Assembly: GCA_948567375.1 (NCBI GenBank)
Contig: OX419755.1
Span: 30,137,001 to 30,201,000 of the forward strand
Reading direction: 5' to 3'
DNA from: Lunularia cruciata
Lineage: Eukaryota > Streptophyta > Marchantiopsida > Lunulariales > Lunulariaceae
DNA length: 64,000 bases
A model generated the notes under the pieces. The model did not search any database, was not told the DNA's origin, and was given only the letters and a program-made list of their open reading frames with translations. A program made the position numbers and the translations under genes. Shown one piece after another: positions 1-11,866 of this stretch. Each line of letters opens with the position of its first letter. The first letter of the stretch is position 1.

Positions 1-1450
1 CAATGATAGTGGTGATATTTGACAGCATGCCCAAGGGCCGTCTCCTAGTTTGATCCGCAAATTTCAGAATTTGGGGTGTTGGTTCAAACGTTGTATACCC
101 CAGTCGATGTGCAGTGTCTCCTATCATGACATTCACACCCGACCCCAAATCAATGGTATGGATGTGATGATATAGCCTGCTATCTACGCATCCACCTTCC
201 GGAGATCTTAAATCTTCTTGTTCAATACGATAAATTGTGTGCAAGTCTTTCTTGGTCATCGCCCTTACTTTCTTGAGGGCTGAACTCAGCTGCTTTTTGT
301 GCAGCTTGTTGTCCTCCCACAATTGCTTAAATGTGACGTTAGCACTTGTAGATGCCATATCAGCCACAATATTGTAATGTGGAACTCCTCCCAATTTCAC
401 CTTCTTCGCCTTTGTCTTGGGATCCAAAGTTTGTCCTTGTTCAAATTGGACTTCGGGGTGCTTAAGGATGGTAATTGGAGTACATATGTCCTTGACCCAA
501 TGATCATTGGGTTGACCGACTTCGGCTTGGATCAAGTCTTTTACTTTGGACCTGATATCCGCTGGAAAAACTAGAGGATGTGTCTTTGTATTCTCCTCCA
601 AACTCATCTCCCGCATGCAGAGTACTGCTTCCTTAATTTCTTTCTGCAAGGCTTTTGTTGTAGCTTTTGCTAGGACCTTTTCCTCCTTAACAAAAAGGAT
701 AGCTTTTGGTCATAGTCTCTTTGCTTTTTGTGAAGACAAAGACATAGTACTCACTTCTTCGGGATCTCACTTCTTCCTCCCTGTGCGTGTTTCTACCTTC
801 AAAATTTGAGGTCCGGCCATTCTCCTTTTGAAGCGGGACTCCCTTCTTGAGGTCTCTCTTCCTCAAGTGTGATACAATTTACATTTGTATCCCCTTTTGC
901 TTGGAGCGCAGCATGCTCAGCGGGCGTCTGTACATACTTTACAGGAGGCTTTGGGTTGGGTGGTTGCGGGCATTGATTTCATGTGTGCCCTGATCCTTTA
1001 CAATTTCCACAAAGGGGCATGTACCCAATTTGCCGTCTCGACTCTGGACAATTTGGAGACCAATGTCCCATTGAGCCACAATTGTAACAAGCACCCGATG
1101 CAACATTTTGAGGTCTATTTTGGCCGCCCATTGGTGGTCTTCGTGGGAGAGCATTATTATTTTACTCCCTTGGTCCATACCTTGGACCTTGATATGATGT
1201 GCTTGCCAGAGACTGTACCTCTTGGGTTTGGTATAACAACCTCTTCTTCCTCACTCTAGTCCCAACCGGGAACCCAATCAATTTGTTGCACTAGGAATGC
1301 AGTGCGGGTCAAACACTCCGTATTAGCGTGGCCAGATTTACCACACGTAGTGCCCCATACATTTGGTCGACCAAATGACAAGGGCTTTCTTTGGTCCTTA
1401 GCCCCAATCATTTGGATCTTGAAATCCACAAACTCTTTAGTAAGAGTCTC
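1..1450 (-). pseudogene. E1 gag-linker-protease remnant (Ty3/gypsy, VDIGS family)
   Basis: Decayed internal region of a minus-strand retrotransposon, colinear with positions 43400-44890 of element G1. Read on the minus strand it holds two CCHC zinc knuckles typical of gag nucleocapsid, CYNCGSMGHWSPNC near 1100-1060 and a second one (CGNCKGSGHT) near 1020-990 broken by a stop. A Lys/Glu-rich linker follows, then the start of the aspartic protease at the window edge. The first knuckle of this pair is better kept here than in G1, where it has lost cysteines. Many stops and shifts make it non-functional. The rest of pol lies to the left of the window. Family assignment is firm from similarity to G1. 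Exact domain edges are approximate. Confidence 0.8.
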
Positions 1451-1466
1451 TAGCTTCTGATCCGCC

Positions 1467-2190
1467 TTAGGTATATTCTTTGCTTGCTGTGTTACTGGTT
1501 TCTTTCCTTTGCATCTTTGTATTCTTTGCAGCTTCTTTGTTGGATTCCAAAGAAGAACTCAAAGATGTGGAGGATTCCTCCAAAGAAGGGGAGGTGCTGC
1601 AAGAAGCTCTCCGTATAGGCTTCTTACCCTTCTTCTCCCAATTTCTTTGGTTGTTGGATGAGTGAGAGTGAGCCGCCTCATATTGGGCAACATGTTTGAG
1701 GACTTTGTCCAGGGAAGTTACATTCCTCTCCCTGGCAAAGATTTGAATCTCCGATGAAAGTCCTCCAAGGAACCAGGTAATGGCTTGGGCATCGGAGTAA
1801 CCCACCAGACCGGATTGTTTTGGAACTTGGTTCAATAGGGCCATGAACCGCTCAAAGTAATCTCTCAATTTTTCCTTCTTCCCTCAGTCCAAATCATTAA
1901 GTGCCGCAAAGATACTTGTATCATAATCCACTTCCCAAAATTTTTCCAAGAAGGCATTTTGTAAGTCTGCCTAGTCTGCTGGTGTGAACCCCTTCTAAGT
2001 TACATGGGTGTCCCAGCTCCGAGCTTTCTTTTGGAGCAGACTTGGAAAAATCTGCAGTCAATCCGCAGAGTCATATTCCTTGTTGGCAAAGGAAATGACT
2101 TCAAACTCCTTGATAAATTCTTCAAGGTCTTCGTCTTGTTCTGTCCCCTTATACTTCTGATAGGCATGTTGGGTCACAAGTAACAAAGTC
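1467..2190 (-). pseudogene. E1 gag core, broken
   Basis: Retrotransposon gag (capsid-like) region. The open part at 1868-1467 contains the stretch FMALLNQVPKQSGLVGYSDA followed by AITWFLGGLSSEIQIFARE, nearly identical to the gag of G1 at 45075-45602. Upstream, 2190-1870 continues the capsid domain but carries stops. Gag forms the particle that packages element RNA. It is followed by a Ser-rich basic tail before the zinc knuckles. Stops make it a pseudogene. The match to G1 is clear by eye over the whole stretch. Confidence 0.85.
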
Positions 2191-2195
2191 ATCGT

Positions 2196-2750
2196 TCAAT
2201 GCGGCAAAATCGGCTGTGGTAAGTTTGAACTTGAGGGAACCAAAGAGCTGCTTGGTATGGATGCCGTGTTGGCTGCCCAAGGGTTCCAATTAGTCAAGTT
2301 CAAAGAAGGGTCTTCTTTGACAATTTCTTCTTCTCTGGTTGTGTTGACTTCAACCCGACTAGAAGTAAGAGGTTCCACACCTTCCAAATGGTCTTCAAAA
2401 TTCCTTGAAGACAACCAAGGGATCGTACGTACAAGTGTTGACACTCTTTCTTCCGTAAGTGTTTGTGCGTTCTTTTCACAAACAAACTTCTTAATGAATT
2501 TGACTTCCTTTACAGCTTTAGGGGAAGTTGGTGTACTAGGTGGTAATGCATATGTCTGCGCACTCGAGTCTTTCTTCTTCTTGGAAGACATGGAAAAAAA
2601 GTAGCCTTGCCACCTTCCTTCACATTTCTTTTGTTTGAGTTCTTGCAAAGCTTCTTGAACTTCGTAGAGAAGTTGAAAGTCCAAAGCTTCTTGTTCAGTT
2701 TTGGCCAAAGTAGATTGGATCTTCAGACGTTCTTCTTTTTCACAATGCAA
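2196..2750 (-). CDS. E1 gag N-terminal region, open 184 codons
   Basis: Amino-terminal part of the E1 gag polyprotein, open for 184 residues and ending in a stop before the capsid core. It starts in a charged helical stretch (KTEQEALDFQLL, about residues 17-28), then a Lys/Ser-rich patch (MSSKKKKDSSAQTYAL) and an acidic, Thr/Ser-rich tail. G1 has the same order at 46106-45612, including TEQEALDFQLL and SSGQTYALQPNTPTSP. The true start is probably upstream, nearer the primer-binding site. The region just before 2750 reads as gag-like in G1 too but is broken here. The function is structural (gag); no catalytic motif is expected. Confidence 0.7.
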   Translation of the reverse strand: MHCEKEERLKIQSTLAKTEQEALDFQLLYEVQEALQELKQKKCEGRWQGYFFSMSSKKKKDSSAQTYALPPSTPTSPKAVKEVKFIKKFVCEKNAQTLTEERVSTLVRTIPWLSSRNFEDHLEGVEPLTSSRVEVNTTREEEIVKEDPSLNLTNWNPWAANTASIPSSSLVPSSSNLPQPILPH

Positions 2751-2861
2751 GGTTTGTCTTCAAACTCTCTCTTCCCGTTGTTCTCTCAATGCAAACATTC
2801 ATATTGCTTTGACGCCCAGTTTCAAATTTGGCCTTGTATTTTTCCACTTTCAAGTTTTGTA

Positions 2862-2879
2862 TCCCCAGCAGCGGTGCCA
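2862..2879 (-). other. E1 primer-binding site
   Basis: On the minus strand this reads TGGCACCGCTGCTGGGGA, seven bases after the end of LTR L1. It resembles the 3' end complement of plant tRNA-Asp (TGGCGCCGTTGCCGGGGA from general knowledge) with a few differences. The identical site sits at the same spacing in G1. Confidence 0.75.
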
Positions 2880-2886
2880 AAAATCA

Positions 2887-4078
2887 TGTGACGACCTGGC
2901 AAATATCACTTTTGCGGTAATTGGGTAAGTAAGGTTTGTTCCCACAGAGATAAGATTTAGAATTGGTCAAATATGAAGTCAACCAGTAACTTGTAGTTCT
3001 TCTTGGTTTTGTCTTTAATCTCTCAGGTAGAAACTACACCCAGAAGAGAGTAACAAGCTAACAATCTTGACAACTTGTCACAAATACACACACACATAAT
3101 CACAACATAGAAAATTCTGTCCAAACAACTCTTGATTGTGATGATTCAGATTCTCCCGAAGACGGCACTTCACTGCAAAGACGACTTTGCCTCAGAATTG
3201 TGTTCCACCCCTCCACTGAAGGCACAACTTCCTCAATCAAAATTGCTTCACATCAACTTTGTGCTGCACTCACAAATGCAGAATACTACCAACACTACAA
3301 TTCCTCTCAGATCTGTCAAGGCATTGCTATGATGCACTTCACTCAAGATCAAACACATAGAATGAAGATCAAGGCTGCAGAATCCAACATCCATAGACAC
3401 ACTAACTTGCACTTTGAAATTCTCCACACACTCACAAACACAAACACAGAATTGACAATCGGAATTAAGCTCAAGGGACAAGCACTAAAAACAACACTTT
3501 GCTTTATTTGTCTTCAGAAATTTCAAAACTGAACAACATAGTACTTCAAATGCTCCCCTTAAATACTGAAGCAAACGGTAGTTCTTCCTACTAATGCACC
3601 GCTTCCTAACATCTCTTCCTACCTGTAGATCCAAATTGACAATACATCTCTTCATATCTACCCCTTCCTATCTCAAAACTGTTACTACCCCGATTTGATG
3701 TCTACTTCATCATCGGCTTTCAAACTCGATGATCTTCTTACTACTTCTCCTTCTTTGGGTACATCTAATTCTACCAACTCCTTTACTTTTTCTACTACTT
3801 CTACACTAGGAGCTACAATTGAGCTCAGGGTTACTCCATCTACTTCTTTATCTCCTGACCCACTCTTCTCTAATGTGTCAAATAACAAGTCTGATGACAC
3901 CTGTATTCCAACTTCTGCAACATCAGACTTCCTCTTCTCTGTCACACTACTCCTAATTCTCTCTAACTCTGAATTGACTAAATCTAATCTGAGACTGCTA
4001 TCGTCCCCTACTTCTAACATCTTCCGATCTACTCTCTTCCTCAATTGGATCAGCAAAGTATTCATATTCCACGAGTAT
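2887..4078 (-). repeat. L1: 5' LTR of E1, truncated
   Basis: Minus-strand VDIGS-family LTR. Its coding-strand 3' end is intact (TGTGACGACC at 2887 on the plus strand) and it abuts the E1 primer-binding site. It contains about 800 bp of non-coding 3' LTR, including a TATTTAAG box (about 3568 on the minus strand), then the C-terminal part of the LTR ORF. It is cut at about 4078, where sequence jumps into another LTR (L2), so the promoter-proximal two thirds are missing. Confidence 0.85.
3685..4078 (-). pseudogene. LTR-encoded coiled-coil protein, C-terminal fragment (L1)
   Basis: About 130 C-terminal residues of the VDIGS protein of the same subtype as L8 and L11. The conserved block MNTLLIQLRKRVDRKMLEV is followed by a Ser/Glu-rich tail ending in DDEVDIKSG. 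The 5' side is lost at the L1/L2 junction; the open frame runs on to 4164 only by reading through the junction into L2. It cannot encode the full protein. Confidence 0.8.
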
Positions 4079-5471
4079 TCATTCCTTAGAGTTGTATTCC
4101 ACCCCTTTGCTGAAGGCACAACTTTCATGATCAAAAATTGCTTCATATCAAACTTACACTGCACTCACAAATGCATAATACTACTAACACTACAATTCTC
4201 ATTAGATCTATCCAGACATTGCTTCAATTGCACTTCACTCAAGATCAAACACACAAAATGAAGATCAAGGCTATGGAATCCAACATCCAACAAGCACATT
4301 GACTTGTAGTTTGAAATTCTTGATACACTCCCAAACACAAACACAAACTTGATACTCTGAATTAAGCTCAAGCAACGAGTATTGAGAATCAACACTTCAC
4401 TTTATCTATCTTCAAAAATTATGAATACAAACAAACATAAGACTACAAATGCCTCTTTTAAATAGGCAGAGCTTTTGATAGTTATCTAACTACCTAATCT
4501 ACTTCCTAAAAATCTCTAGATTTGAAATGGTAACCCACTTCTTCATATCTATTGATTCTTATCTCAAATTTGTTACTACTTTGATCCAATGTCTACTTCT
4601 AGATCAACTTCCAAACCCAAAGTAACTTCACGTACTTCCCTATATGTGGGTCTATCTATTATCACTAAATTTTTGCCAATTCTCCTACCTCTTCACGCTC
4701 AATTGCAATTAAAGACATGGGTAATCTATCTACATCTTTATCCTACAACCCACTCTCTTTAAATATCTCCAATAATTGACCCAAAGAAACTCACTGTCTG
4801 ATCCTACACTTTGGGTTCATTCATTGTTGCTACTCCTCCTTCAATTTCTATCATATCTTCAGTCTGAATTGAATTGAAATCATGGGTATCTTAGCTATCT
4901 CTTCTTTCTTTGTCATAACTATTTTAGACGCTTTAGACATCTGACCTGAAGACTCATGCATTTGATGTTTGACCACCTTGGATTGGGTCACTTTTTTCCT
5001 AAGGCAAAGTCTCTTGACCCGAAGTTGTATAAACCCAAAGTCATATTAGTCCAAAATTGTATAGACCCAAAGAACTCAACCCAAAGTCACTCAATTACTC
5101 TAAATATCTATTCCAAAAACTTCAAATGTTGTTAACTTCTGCTACAGACCTTTAAAATTCACAATTTTGGTGGTAGCGGAAAGCCCTAAAAAATGCTTCC
5201 AACAAAACATAGCATGCATGATTTGGACATGTGGTCATTGAGATACAAGCACTGCAATAATCTTGCCCTCCAACTTTCATTCCTTGGTGAAATATCCTTA
5301 TTGTCCGTCCAATCCAATCCAAGTTCTTTTTCCTCTATCACGAAGTCGATGTCCTTGGGTCAGATCAAAACACATGTTTCTTCTCATTTCTTTTCCATTT
5401 GAACTCAATTTTGTTTACGTAATGCACTTCTTCTTTAAAACTTATCTAAAATGAACAATGTGAGTACCACA
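4079..5471 (-). repeat. L2: VDIGS-family LTR fragment, short subtype
   Basis: Minus-strand LTR whose coding 5' end is intact (right edge GAGTACCACA at 5471) and whose last 300-400 bp are missing at the junction with L1. It is colinear with the short solo LTR L14: the region 4950-5400 mirrors 57780-58060, and 4590-4940 holds a heavily decayed C-terminal ORF remnant. No usable frame remains. The ORF N-terminal and coiled-coil parts are absent, as in L14, so this subtype is an internally deleted, probably non-coding LTR. Confidence 0.75.
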
Positions 5472-6417
5472 TGGTGCTAGGTTGGCACACATCTCCCTTT
5501 CTATTTATATTTTCTGAGGCTTTGATGGTATCTCTCTCAACACATACAAGAGGAGTTATTGAAGTTAAAGATCCAAAGAGTGGAGACAATAGTACAATTT
5601 AGCAAGATATTCATGATGATGTCTTAATGATGGACTATCTTTGAATTGGTATTGTGGGTGGCACAATTTGGGGCCAAGGAGAGAGACCATATCCTTCAGC
5701 AAGCTAGGCGGTTCAGATTGGAAGGAAAACACCTTCGTCGTGTATGAGAGGATGCTAAAGTGCAAGTAGTACCACTTCCATCTCAAAGATCATAATTGGT
5801 CAGTCATGCTAATGAGGAGCTAGGACATTTTGGAGTAAAGCATACATATAGCTTACTCTAGAGCATTACTAGTAGCACAGTATGCAAACTAATGTACAAA
5901 AGTTTGTTGCCAAATGTGTGGTTTGTGACCAAGTTAGAGCATCAATTCAATGCTCATATGCCATTGTTGCACCTATTACCTATCATGGGATTGGGTTACC
6001 TTTGGAGTTTGGACTTTGTTGGACCTTTATTGTTGACTATGAGATATCATCAATATGTTTTGGTGATGGTGGAGTACTTCTCCAAGTGGATTAAGATGGT
6101 GACACTTCTTGACAAGTGTAGTGAAGGGATGGCCTACTTGTTCTTGGATCAGGTTCTCAAGGATTTTGGTGCACCAATTGAGGTCTTGACTGATCAGGGT
6201 ATAGAGTTCTTGGGGGAGTTTTAGGTCTTGTGTGACAAGGCTTTGATTGATCATCATACTACCTCTCAAGATGACCCTAAGGTAGATAGCTTAGCAGAGA
6301 GAGAGAGGTTCAGATAGCAAAGAGAGGATTGAAAAAGCATAGTTTGCAGAGAGGCCCCTGAGAAGATTGGGATCTCTAGTTACATGGGTGGCCATGGGCT
6401 GTTGGTTTAGTTGGCAA
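5472..6417 (+). pseudogene. G4: Ty3/gypsy integrase fragment
   Basis: Plus-strand integrase remnant. A zinc-binding HHCC region lies at about 5790-5935 (GHFGVKHTYSLL, then KCVVCDQVRA). The catalytic core follows: WSLDFVGPLLLT with the first Asp, VLTDQGIEFLGEF with the second Asp (about 6185-6215), then DHHTTSQDDP and a Glu-bearing AERER stretch near 6290. Integrase joins element cDNA to host DNA. It starts next to L2 and stops at L3. In style it matches the gypsy lineage of G3, so it may be the 3' part of a related copy. Several stops are present. Confidence 0.8.
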
Positions 6418-8010
6418 GCCTATGACAAGTATCACTTTTGCTGTAATCAAGTAAATAGAGTTTGTTCTCATAGAGATACTAGTAAAAAATGTTCAATTAC
6501 AAAGCAAACAATAACAATTTAGTTCTTCTTGAGTTTGTCTTTGGTCTCCCAGGTAGAAACCACACCCAAAAAAGAATAACAAGCACTAATCATAGTCTCG
6601 TCACAAATTACACACTCATAATCACAACTCCATCAAATCTTTCCACACCAACTTCAATTATGATGATTCAATATCTCCCAAAGATGGCTATTTCACTACA
6701 AAATGACCTTGTTGTAGAATTGTGTTCCACCTCTCCATTGAAGGCACAATTTCCTCAATTGAAACTTCTTCATCATGTCAAACTCATGTTGCAATCACAA
6801 ATGAAAAATACTACCAACAATACAATTCTTCATAGATCTGTCAAGACATTGCTTTGATTGCACTTCACTCAAGATCAAACACATAAAATGAAGATCAACA
6901 TTGTGGAATCCAACATCCAGCAAGTACATTGATTTGCACTTCAAAATTCTCCACACACTTAGAAATACACACAAAAATTTGATACTTGAAATTAAGCTCA
7001 AGCGACAAGCATGAAAATCAACACTTCCCTTTATTTATCTTCAAAAATTTAAAGTATTAAACAACATAACATTGCAAATGCATCTTTTAAATAGGCAAAG
7101 CACTAACAATTACTAACAAATATACCATTCTACAACAACTCTTCCAGCCTACAAATCTGAAATGACAATGCACTTCTTCATATTTGCCTCTTCATATCTC
7201 AAAATTGTTACTACTCCGATCCGATGTCAACCTCCACTTTGACTTCCAAACCCGATGTTCCTTTAAGAATTTCCCTATTTTTGGGTCTCTCTAATACTAT
7301 TCCCAAATCTTCTATTTCTACTATTTCTTCACTACAAACTACAATTGCACTCCTCTCTACTTTATCTACATCTTAGATCTTTTGACCCATTCTTTTCTAT
7401 TGTTTCAAGTAACTCACTCGATGATACTTGCATTCCTACTTCTACCACTTTGGACTTCTTCTCTAACTTCATCTCACTACAAAGTCTATCCAAGTTTGAT
7501 CTAACCAGATTTGATCTGAGACTCACATTATCCCCTACTTCTAACATCTTTCTATCTACACAATCTTGCAAACAAATCAAAAGATTATTCAACTTTGTGT
7601 CTCTTGCCTTCCTCTTCCTTGTCTCCTACACCAACAACTTCAACTTGTGCAGTCTTGGCTCTTCCAACTTACCCTCAGCTTCAATAATGAGGGTAACTTT
7701 CAATTCGTTTATCATTGCTCCTTCTGCATATGACCCCGCCTCTGGCTCTACTTTCTCTTTCTTTCTTTCCTCCTCTAGCTCATTCTGATACATCACCAAC
7801 TCATCCTCAAGCTCAGCCTTCATTGCTTCCTTCTCTTGCCTGTTTAGAACTAGTTGATCTTCCACTCCTCTCAACAATCCTCACAATTGTTCTTCCTCCC
7901 AACTATGCTTTGTTAACTTTGCTGCCAAGCTTGGTCCTTCTTGGCCGCTCTCTTCCTCATACTCTCCAACTCCTACTCCATCACTGCTGCAATCGCCTTT
8001 GTCATGCCAT
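6418..8010 (-). repeat. L3: VDIGS-family LTR fragment
   Basis: Minus-strand LTR inserted in the G4 integrase. The terminal sequence is damaged (TATGACAAGTATCACTTTTGC instead of TGTGACAACCCGGCAAATATCAC), but the following 750 bp match other copies. An ORF remnant of the L5/L10 subtype then runs up to about 8010, where similarity ends inside the coiled coil. The coding 5' half of the LTR is missing. Confidence 0.8.
7211..8010 (-). pseudogene. LTR-encoded coiled-coil protein, C-terminal third (L3)
   Basis: Fragment of the VDIGS protein on the minus strand, ending VDIGSE at 7211. Recognisable blocks are AIAAVMEQELESM (near 7985), KEAMKAELEDELVMYQNELE, RLHKLKLLVQET and CVDRKMLEVGDNVSLR. It is Glu/Lys-rich with heptad-like spacing, as expected for a coiled coil. 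At least two shifts and several stops disrupt it. Its closest partner in the window is the L5 copy at 13030-15562. Confidence 0.75.
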
Positions 8011-8940
8011 TTGAAGTGTCGCGCTTAGATTGCTTGGACATTGGAGTTGCAGTGATAGTAGTTAGAGGTATTCAAGCAGTTTCCCATAGACTACTTTCCG
8101 ACGGTCAGATTTGTGTTTGGGGTATGACTTAATGGCAAGGCCCACCATCACTTGCACCATATGCATTGTTGGGTGTGCCATCAGCAGGACCATTGGGATG
8201 AGAGCTAGGTCAAAATCAGGAGTATACCCTTGAAGTGCATCTCCAAAGAGCACACTTCTCTAATGTTGAGCCTTTGAGTTCTTGGCTAGAGTGGACAGAA
8301 AGCCGGTGAGCGTCTCTTGGATTCTCTTAGATAAAGTGGGTGTGGCTTGACTATAATCAGTGCCATGTTGTTGGCAAGTTGTTGAAGATCAGATCAAGTA
8401 TTGATCAAAGTTCAATTGATTTGAGTTGTAAACGATTTGATTACAACAAAGAAGTGAGTTAGAGGGAAATTGGGTATAGGAACTATGAATGTTTGTGTAT
8501 CTCTAAGCTCAGTGGATTGTGGTGTCTCAATTGAGTAGTTCAGATTTCCCCAAGAGAGAGTGTGTGTGGAAGTGCTTACAAAATTTGGAGCAAAGGAGGA
8601 GCAATTTTCAAGTGGTAGTTGTGATTTTGAGCTCAGGACCAATTTGTTGCAAGTTGAGCTTTTCAACTTACAATTTTAGTTTTAGCTCAAAAACTGAAAT
8701 TGAAGGTGGAGTTGGGAGCACAACCTTGCAAATTAGAGATTGGACAAAACCCATTTTTCCAATTTGGCTCCAATGAAGAGTTAGCGGAAGAATAGGCAGT
8801 CAGCCATTTTTAGGGATTTACGTCAAATTTTATGTTAGATTTTGTGAAGGATTAACATCAGATTTTGGTGAGAAGAACTTTGATCCGATTCTTGATGATC
8901 CTCATAGCTCAAGAAGTAGATAGATACTCTGATTATATCA
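8011..8940 (+). repeat. Probable 5' LTR and flank of G3
   Basis: No gene seen. The stretch lies between L3 and a candidate primer-binding site and ends in CA at 8940, so part of it is probably the 5' LTR of G3. No second LTR copy exists in the window to set its start. Short open frames on both strands here match nothing I recognise. Confidence 0.4.
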
Positions 8941-8949
8941 AATGCCAAA

Positions 8950-8963
8950 TGGTGGCAGAGTCA
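8950..8963 (+). other. Candidate G3 primer-binding site
   Basis: TGGTGGCAGAGTCA lies nine bases after the proposed LTR end. It resembles the initiator-Met primer-binding site TGGTATCAGAGCCA used by many plant LTR elements (11 of 14 positions). It is placed correctly upstream of gag. Confidence 0.5.
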
Positions 8964-9432
8964 ATCTCGTGTTGATTTATGAGATGGAAGGTTTTTGTTT
9001 AGCATTCTTGTGATTGTATCCTCTCTATTCTCTGCTTCCTGTTTGTGCACCATGTTTGTGTGAGATGCCCTGAATTTTGAGCATTAGTGCTTTGGTGTGC
9101 TCTTGATAGTAAGGCTGGAGTGATGACCACTCAGACTATCTTTGTTTCTCTCTGGTGAGGCAAGAAGTGATGACATGCAAATCATGAGAATGCATGTTGT
9201 GATGGCAGGTTACAGGTTGCTCTTGTCCCTAGTGTAGTTGGCTTAGTTAGAGTTACATTAATGGGTAGTGCTTCATTAGTTTTGGCACTTGGTGGTACTT
9301 GGTTGGTGTTGGCACTTGGTGGTGCTCAGTTAGTGTAGAGATAGCCCTATAGTATGCAATAGGTTTAGCCCTATAGTATGCAATGGCTTTACTTGAAGTG
9401 GCGCTCTATATCAGTCTGTATCTCAAGTCCCA

Positions 9433-10940
9433 ATGAGGGAGGAGATTGACTCAGACTTGGAGTTTAACATAGAAGCTGATTCAATTGAGAGTGCACTTGG
9501 CGTCTCTGTACTATTTTTGTGGGACATGGATGAGATTTATGGGGCCTCCAAAGGCCCTAGGTGTTACTTTGGTATAGTGGGTACGATTGAGTTGGATGAT
9601 ATCCAGGAGTTTGATAGTTGGTGTGATCTATAGTAGATGTGGAACCAAACTTTTTTTTACACATTTCATGGCATGGAAGGGGTTGTTTTAGCATTTGGAG
9701 GATCCGCCAATGGATGACTACCATGAGTTCAAGAGAGCTCATTTGGAAGAGATAGTATTGGTCTCCAAACTATGTCTCCCTCACTTCAGGCTCAGTTGCC
9801 AAGAGTAGATCGGTTGTACCCACGAGTTCTAGCTCAAGTAGTGTTGGTGGAGCTAGTGGAGGTGCAATAGTTGGAGATAATGTTACCACAAGTGGAGGTA
9901 CCGCTGCAAGAGGTGGTGTGGTACCAAGGTTTAACCCCATGGTGGAGTTCTTCTAGTGTTTGGGGTAGAACTACTAGGGAGTGCGGACTAACAAGCTAAG
10001 GAGCTTGCAGGAGTTCCAACAAAAGGCTGGAGAGAGCCTATGCAAGGCATACACTCACACGAGGCGGCTGATCATTTTCACTCAGGGAGTTACTGAGGCC
10101 CAAGCAGTCTAGTTTTGGTATGGGATATTGGACAAGGAGTTGCAATGTAGAGTTCGTGATGCTACATTGTTATAGGCTACATTGCTCACTTTGGCAGTGG
10201 TCTTTTGTTTGGCTGAGGGTATTGAGCTCAACATGGTAGAGGAGAAGAGTGGTGACATTTGTATTCGGTAGGGAGATTTCATCCACAGTTGTTACTTCTT
10301 CTAGAGTGCAATAGAGTGCACCATGCCCAGTTGGTTCTTGAGGATAGGGTGGATAGCTCAAACCCTATGGAGCAAGTGGAGGGCCTAGTAGAGCTAGACC
10401 CTTACCTTCATTTTTGGGTCAACAACAACCATTGAGTGGTGGTGTTGCTTGTTGGACTTGTGGTGGACCTCACCATATGAGAGAGTGAACTCAGGGCAGC
10501 GGACTTGATACCTCTGGTGCATCATAGTTAGCATAGAGGCAATGTGAGCATTGCCACAGATTTGATCACATCAGTGACCGATGCTTTGACCTACACCTAG
10601 AGTTATGGAGTGGTAGGGCTGCTATGGTAGGTAGTAGAGGAGCTCCAATTCATGGAGGACAAGGTGGTAGAAGATCTACACCTAGTAGAGGTGTAGTACC
10701 TACCCTTACTTCTGATACAACTATGGCTACTCAGATTGAGCAGTTGGAGCAAAGGAGGAGGAGATCAGATTTGGGTGTTGAGGCTTCCACCTCATATGCT
10801 GATAATAGAGATGCTTTGGACTTCATGTGTAGAGCAGCACAAGTAGATGCATCTACAGTAGTGACTAGGAGTGCAGTACGTGCTCCAAAGCCTAGAGGAG
10901 CATTAGTGGAGTTAGACCCACAGAGAGGAGAGGTTGGGAG
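9433..10940 (+). pseudogene. G3 gag polyprotein remnant
   Basis: Decayed gag. The capsid-like part near 9990-10250 reads LRSLQEFQQKAGESL and later YGILDKELQCRVRDATLL, typical of gypsy gag helices. A CCHC zinc knuckle follows at 10450-10488 (CWTCGGPHHMRE, with the last Cys codon now TGA). Downstream, 10624-10944 is an open 106-codon stretch rich in Arg, Thr and Ser with a QIEQLEQRRRR segment, probably the gag-protease linker. Multiple in-frame stops show that it is dead. The first 500 bases after the primer-binding site are leader with no clear product. Confidence 0.65.
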
Positions 10941-11457
10941 ATAGGTGAGACTTCCTTAGTCTTTCACAATATTTAGGGCATTGTAGACAATATCCATGGC
11001 TCTTAGACATCCAAGTGTAGGTGTGGTAGGTAGTGATGGAGTGCATGATGGATTACCTACTAGTCAACCACCTACTACTACACAAACTAAGTCTAGCATG
11101 ATGTTGGGGATGGCTCAGCTGATTATGCCGTGCCCTTTGTTTTCAGCCTATGAGATGTTTATATTGGGAGTTGACCTAGCTCCATTATTCTGGTTGGCTG
11201 CCACATTTTGTGAGAGTAGGGATGATGTGGTTCCTACTACTAGAGCAGATGTGGTTCCTACTACTAGAGCAAAGGTGGTTGATAGTGGAGCTGACTTGGT
11301 TGAGGAGCATGGGATCTGTTTAGCTACAAGTGGTTCATGGCAAACAGCAGCGGCTAGACTCGAGGAGTTGCTAGCTAGATGAGCTTTTGAGAGAGCAAGG
11401 TTCACACTTGGTGTTGTCCTATTGGATAACCAGAGGGGGATTTTTTGCTTGGTGGGA
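10941..11457 (+). other. G3 spacer between gag and protease
   Basis: Contains an open stretch (10996-11382, 128 codons) without a domain I recognise. It is rich in Thr, Val and Ala and includes a duplicated VVPTTRA motif. By position it belongs to the gag-protease linker of G3. It ends at the TGGGA target duplication of L4 (11453-11457). Confidence 0.5.
11224..11271 (+). repeat. 24-bp perfect tandem duplication
   Basis: Two adjacent copies of a 24-bp unit beginning GATGTGGTTCC and ending CTAGAGCA, at 11224-11247 and 11248-11271. It keeps the frame and duplicates the peptide DVVPTTRA. It is probably a slippage product. Confidence 0.9.
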
Positions 11458-11866
11458 TGTGGTACCCACTTTTTTTTTCCTTTTTTTGATAAAATTTTTT
11501 TACAAATGAAGTCATATTGCACCCGTATGACATTAGAAGGCAAAGAATGGTGTCTTTGGGTTGTAACCCAAGGTAAAGTGACTTTGTGTTAGAAGACAAA
11601 GTACTCGGATTTGCCTTGTCAGCATGCAACCCAAAGTAAGGAGACTTCAGCTTGGGGGTGCTCAACCCAAGGTGAGGATAGTGTAACAACTTTCCTTTCG
11701 GGTTGGACATTCAAGAAGGTATCATGCACAAAAACGGCTGGCCTATGAGCAGGAGGAAATTGACAATAACAAGAGCATGAAGGAGGTGTGATTTCTTGGT
11801 AGAAACTCAAAGTGAAGAAAGATGGAAGAAGCGTGCCACTATAAGATTTGGACTAGAAACAAAGAG

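Noticed and set aside
2257-2604. Plus-strand ORFs opposite gag and the LTR ORFs (also 23308-23805, 43674-44243, 47201-47698)
   Set aside because: They mirror the real minus-strand frames and are Ser/Phe/Leu-rich shadows of Glu/Lys-rich coding sequence.
8062-8666. Short minus-strand ORFs between L3 and the G3 primer-binding site
   Set aside because: No recognisable domain, and the area is best explained as LTR or flank of G3. I could not identify a product.
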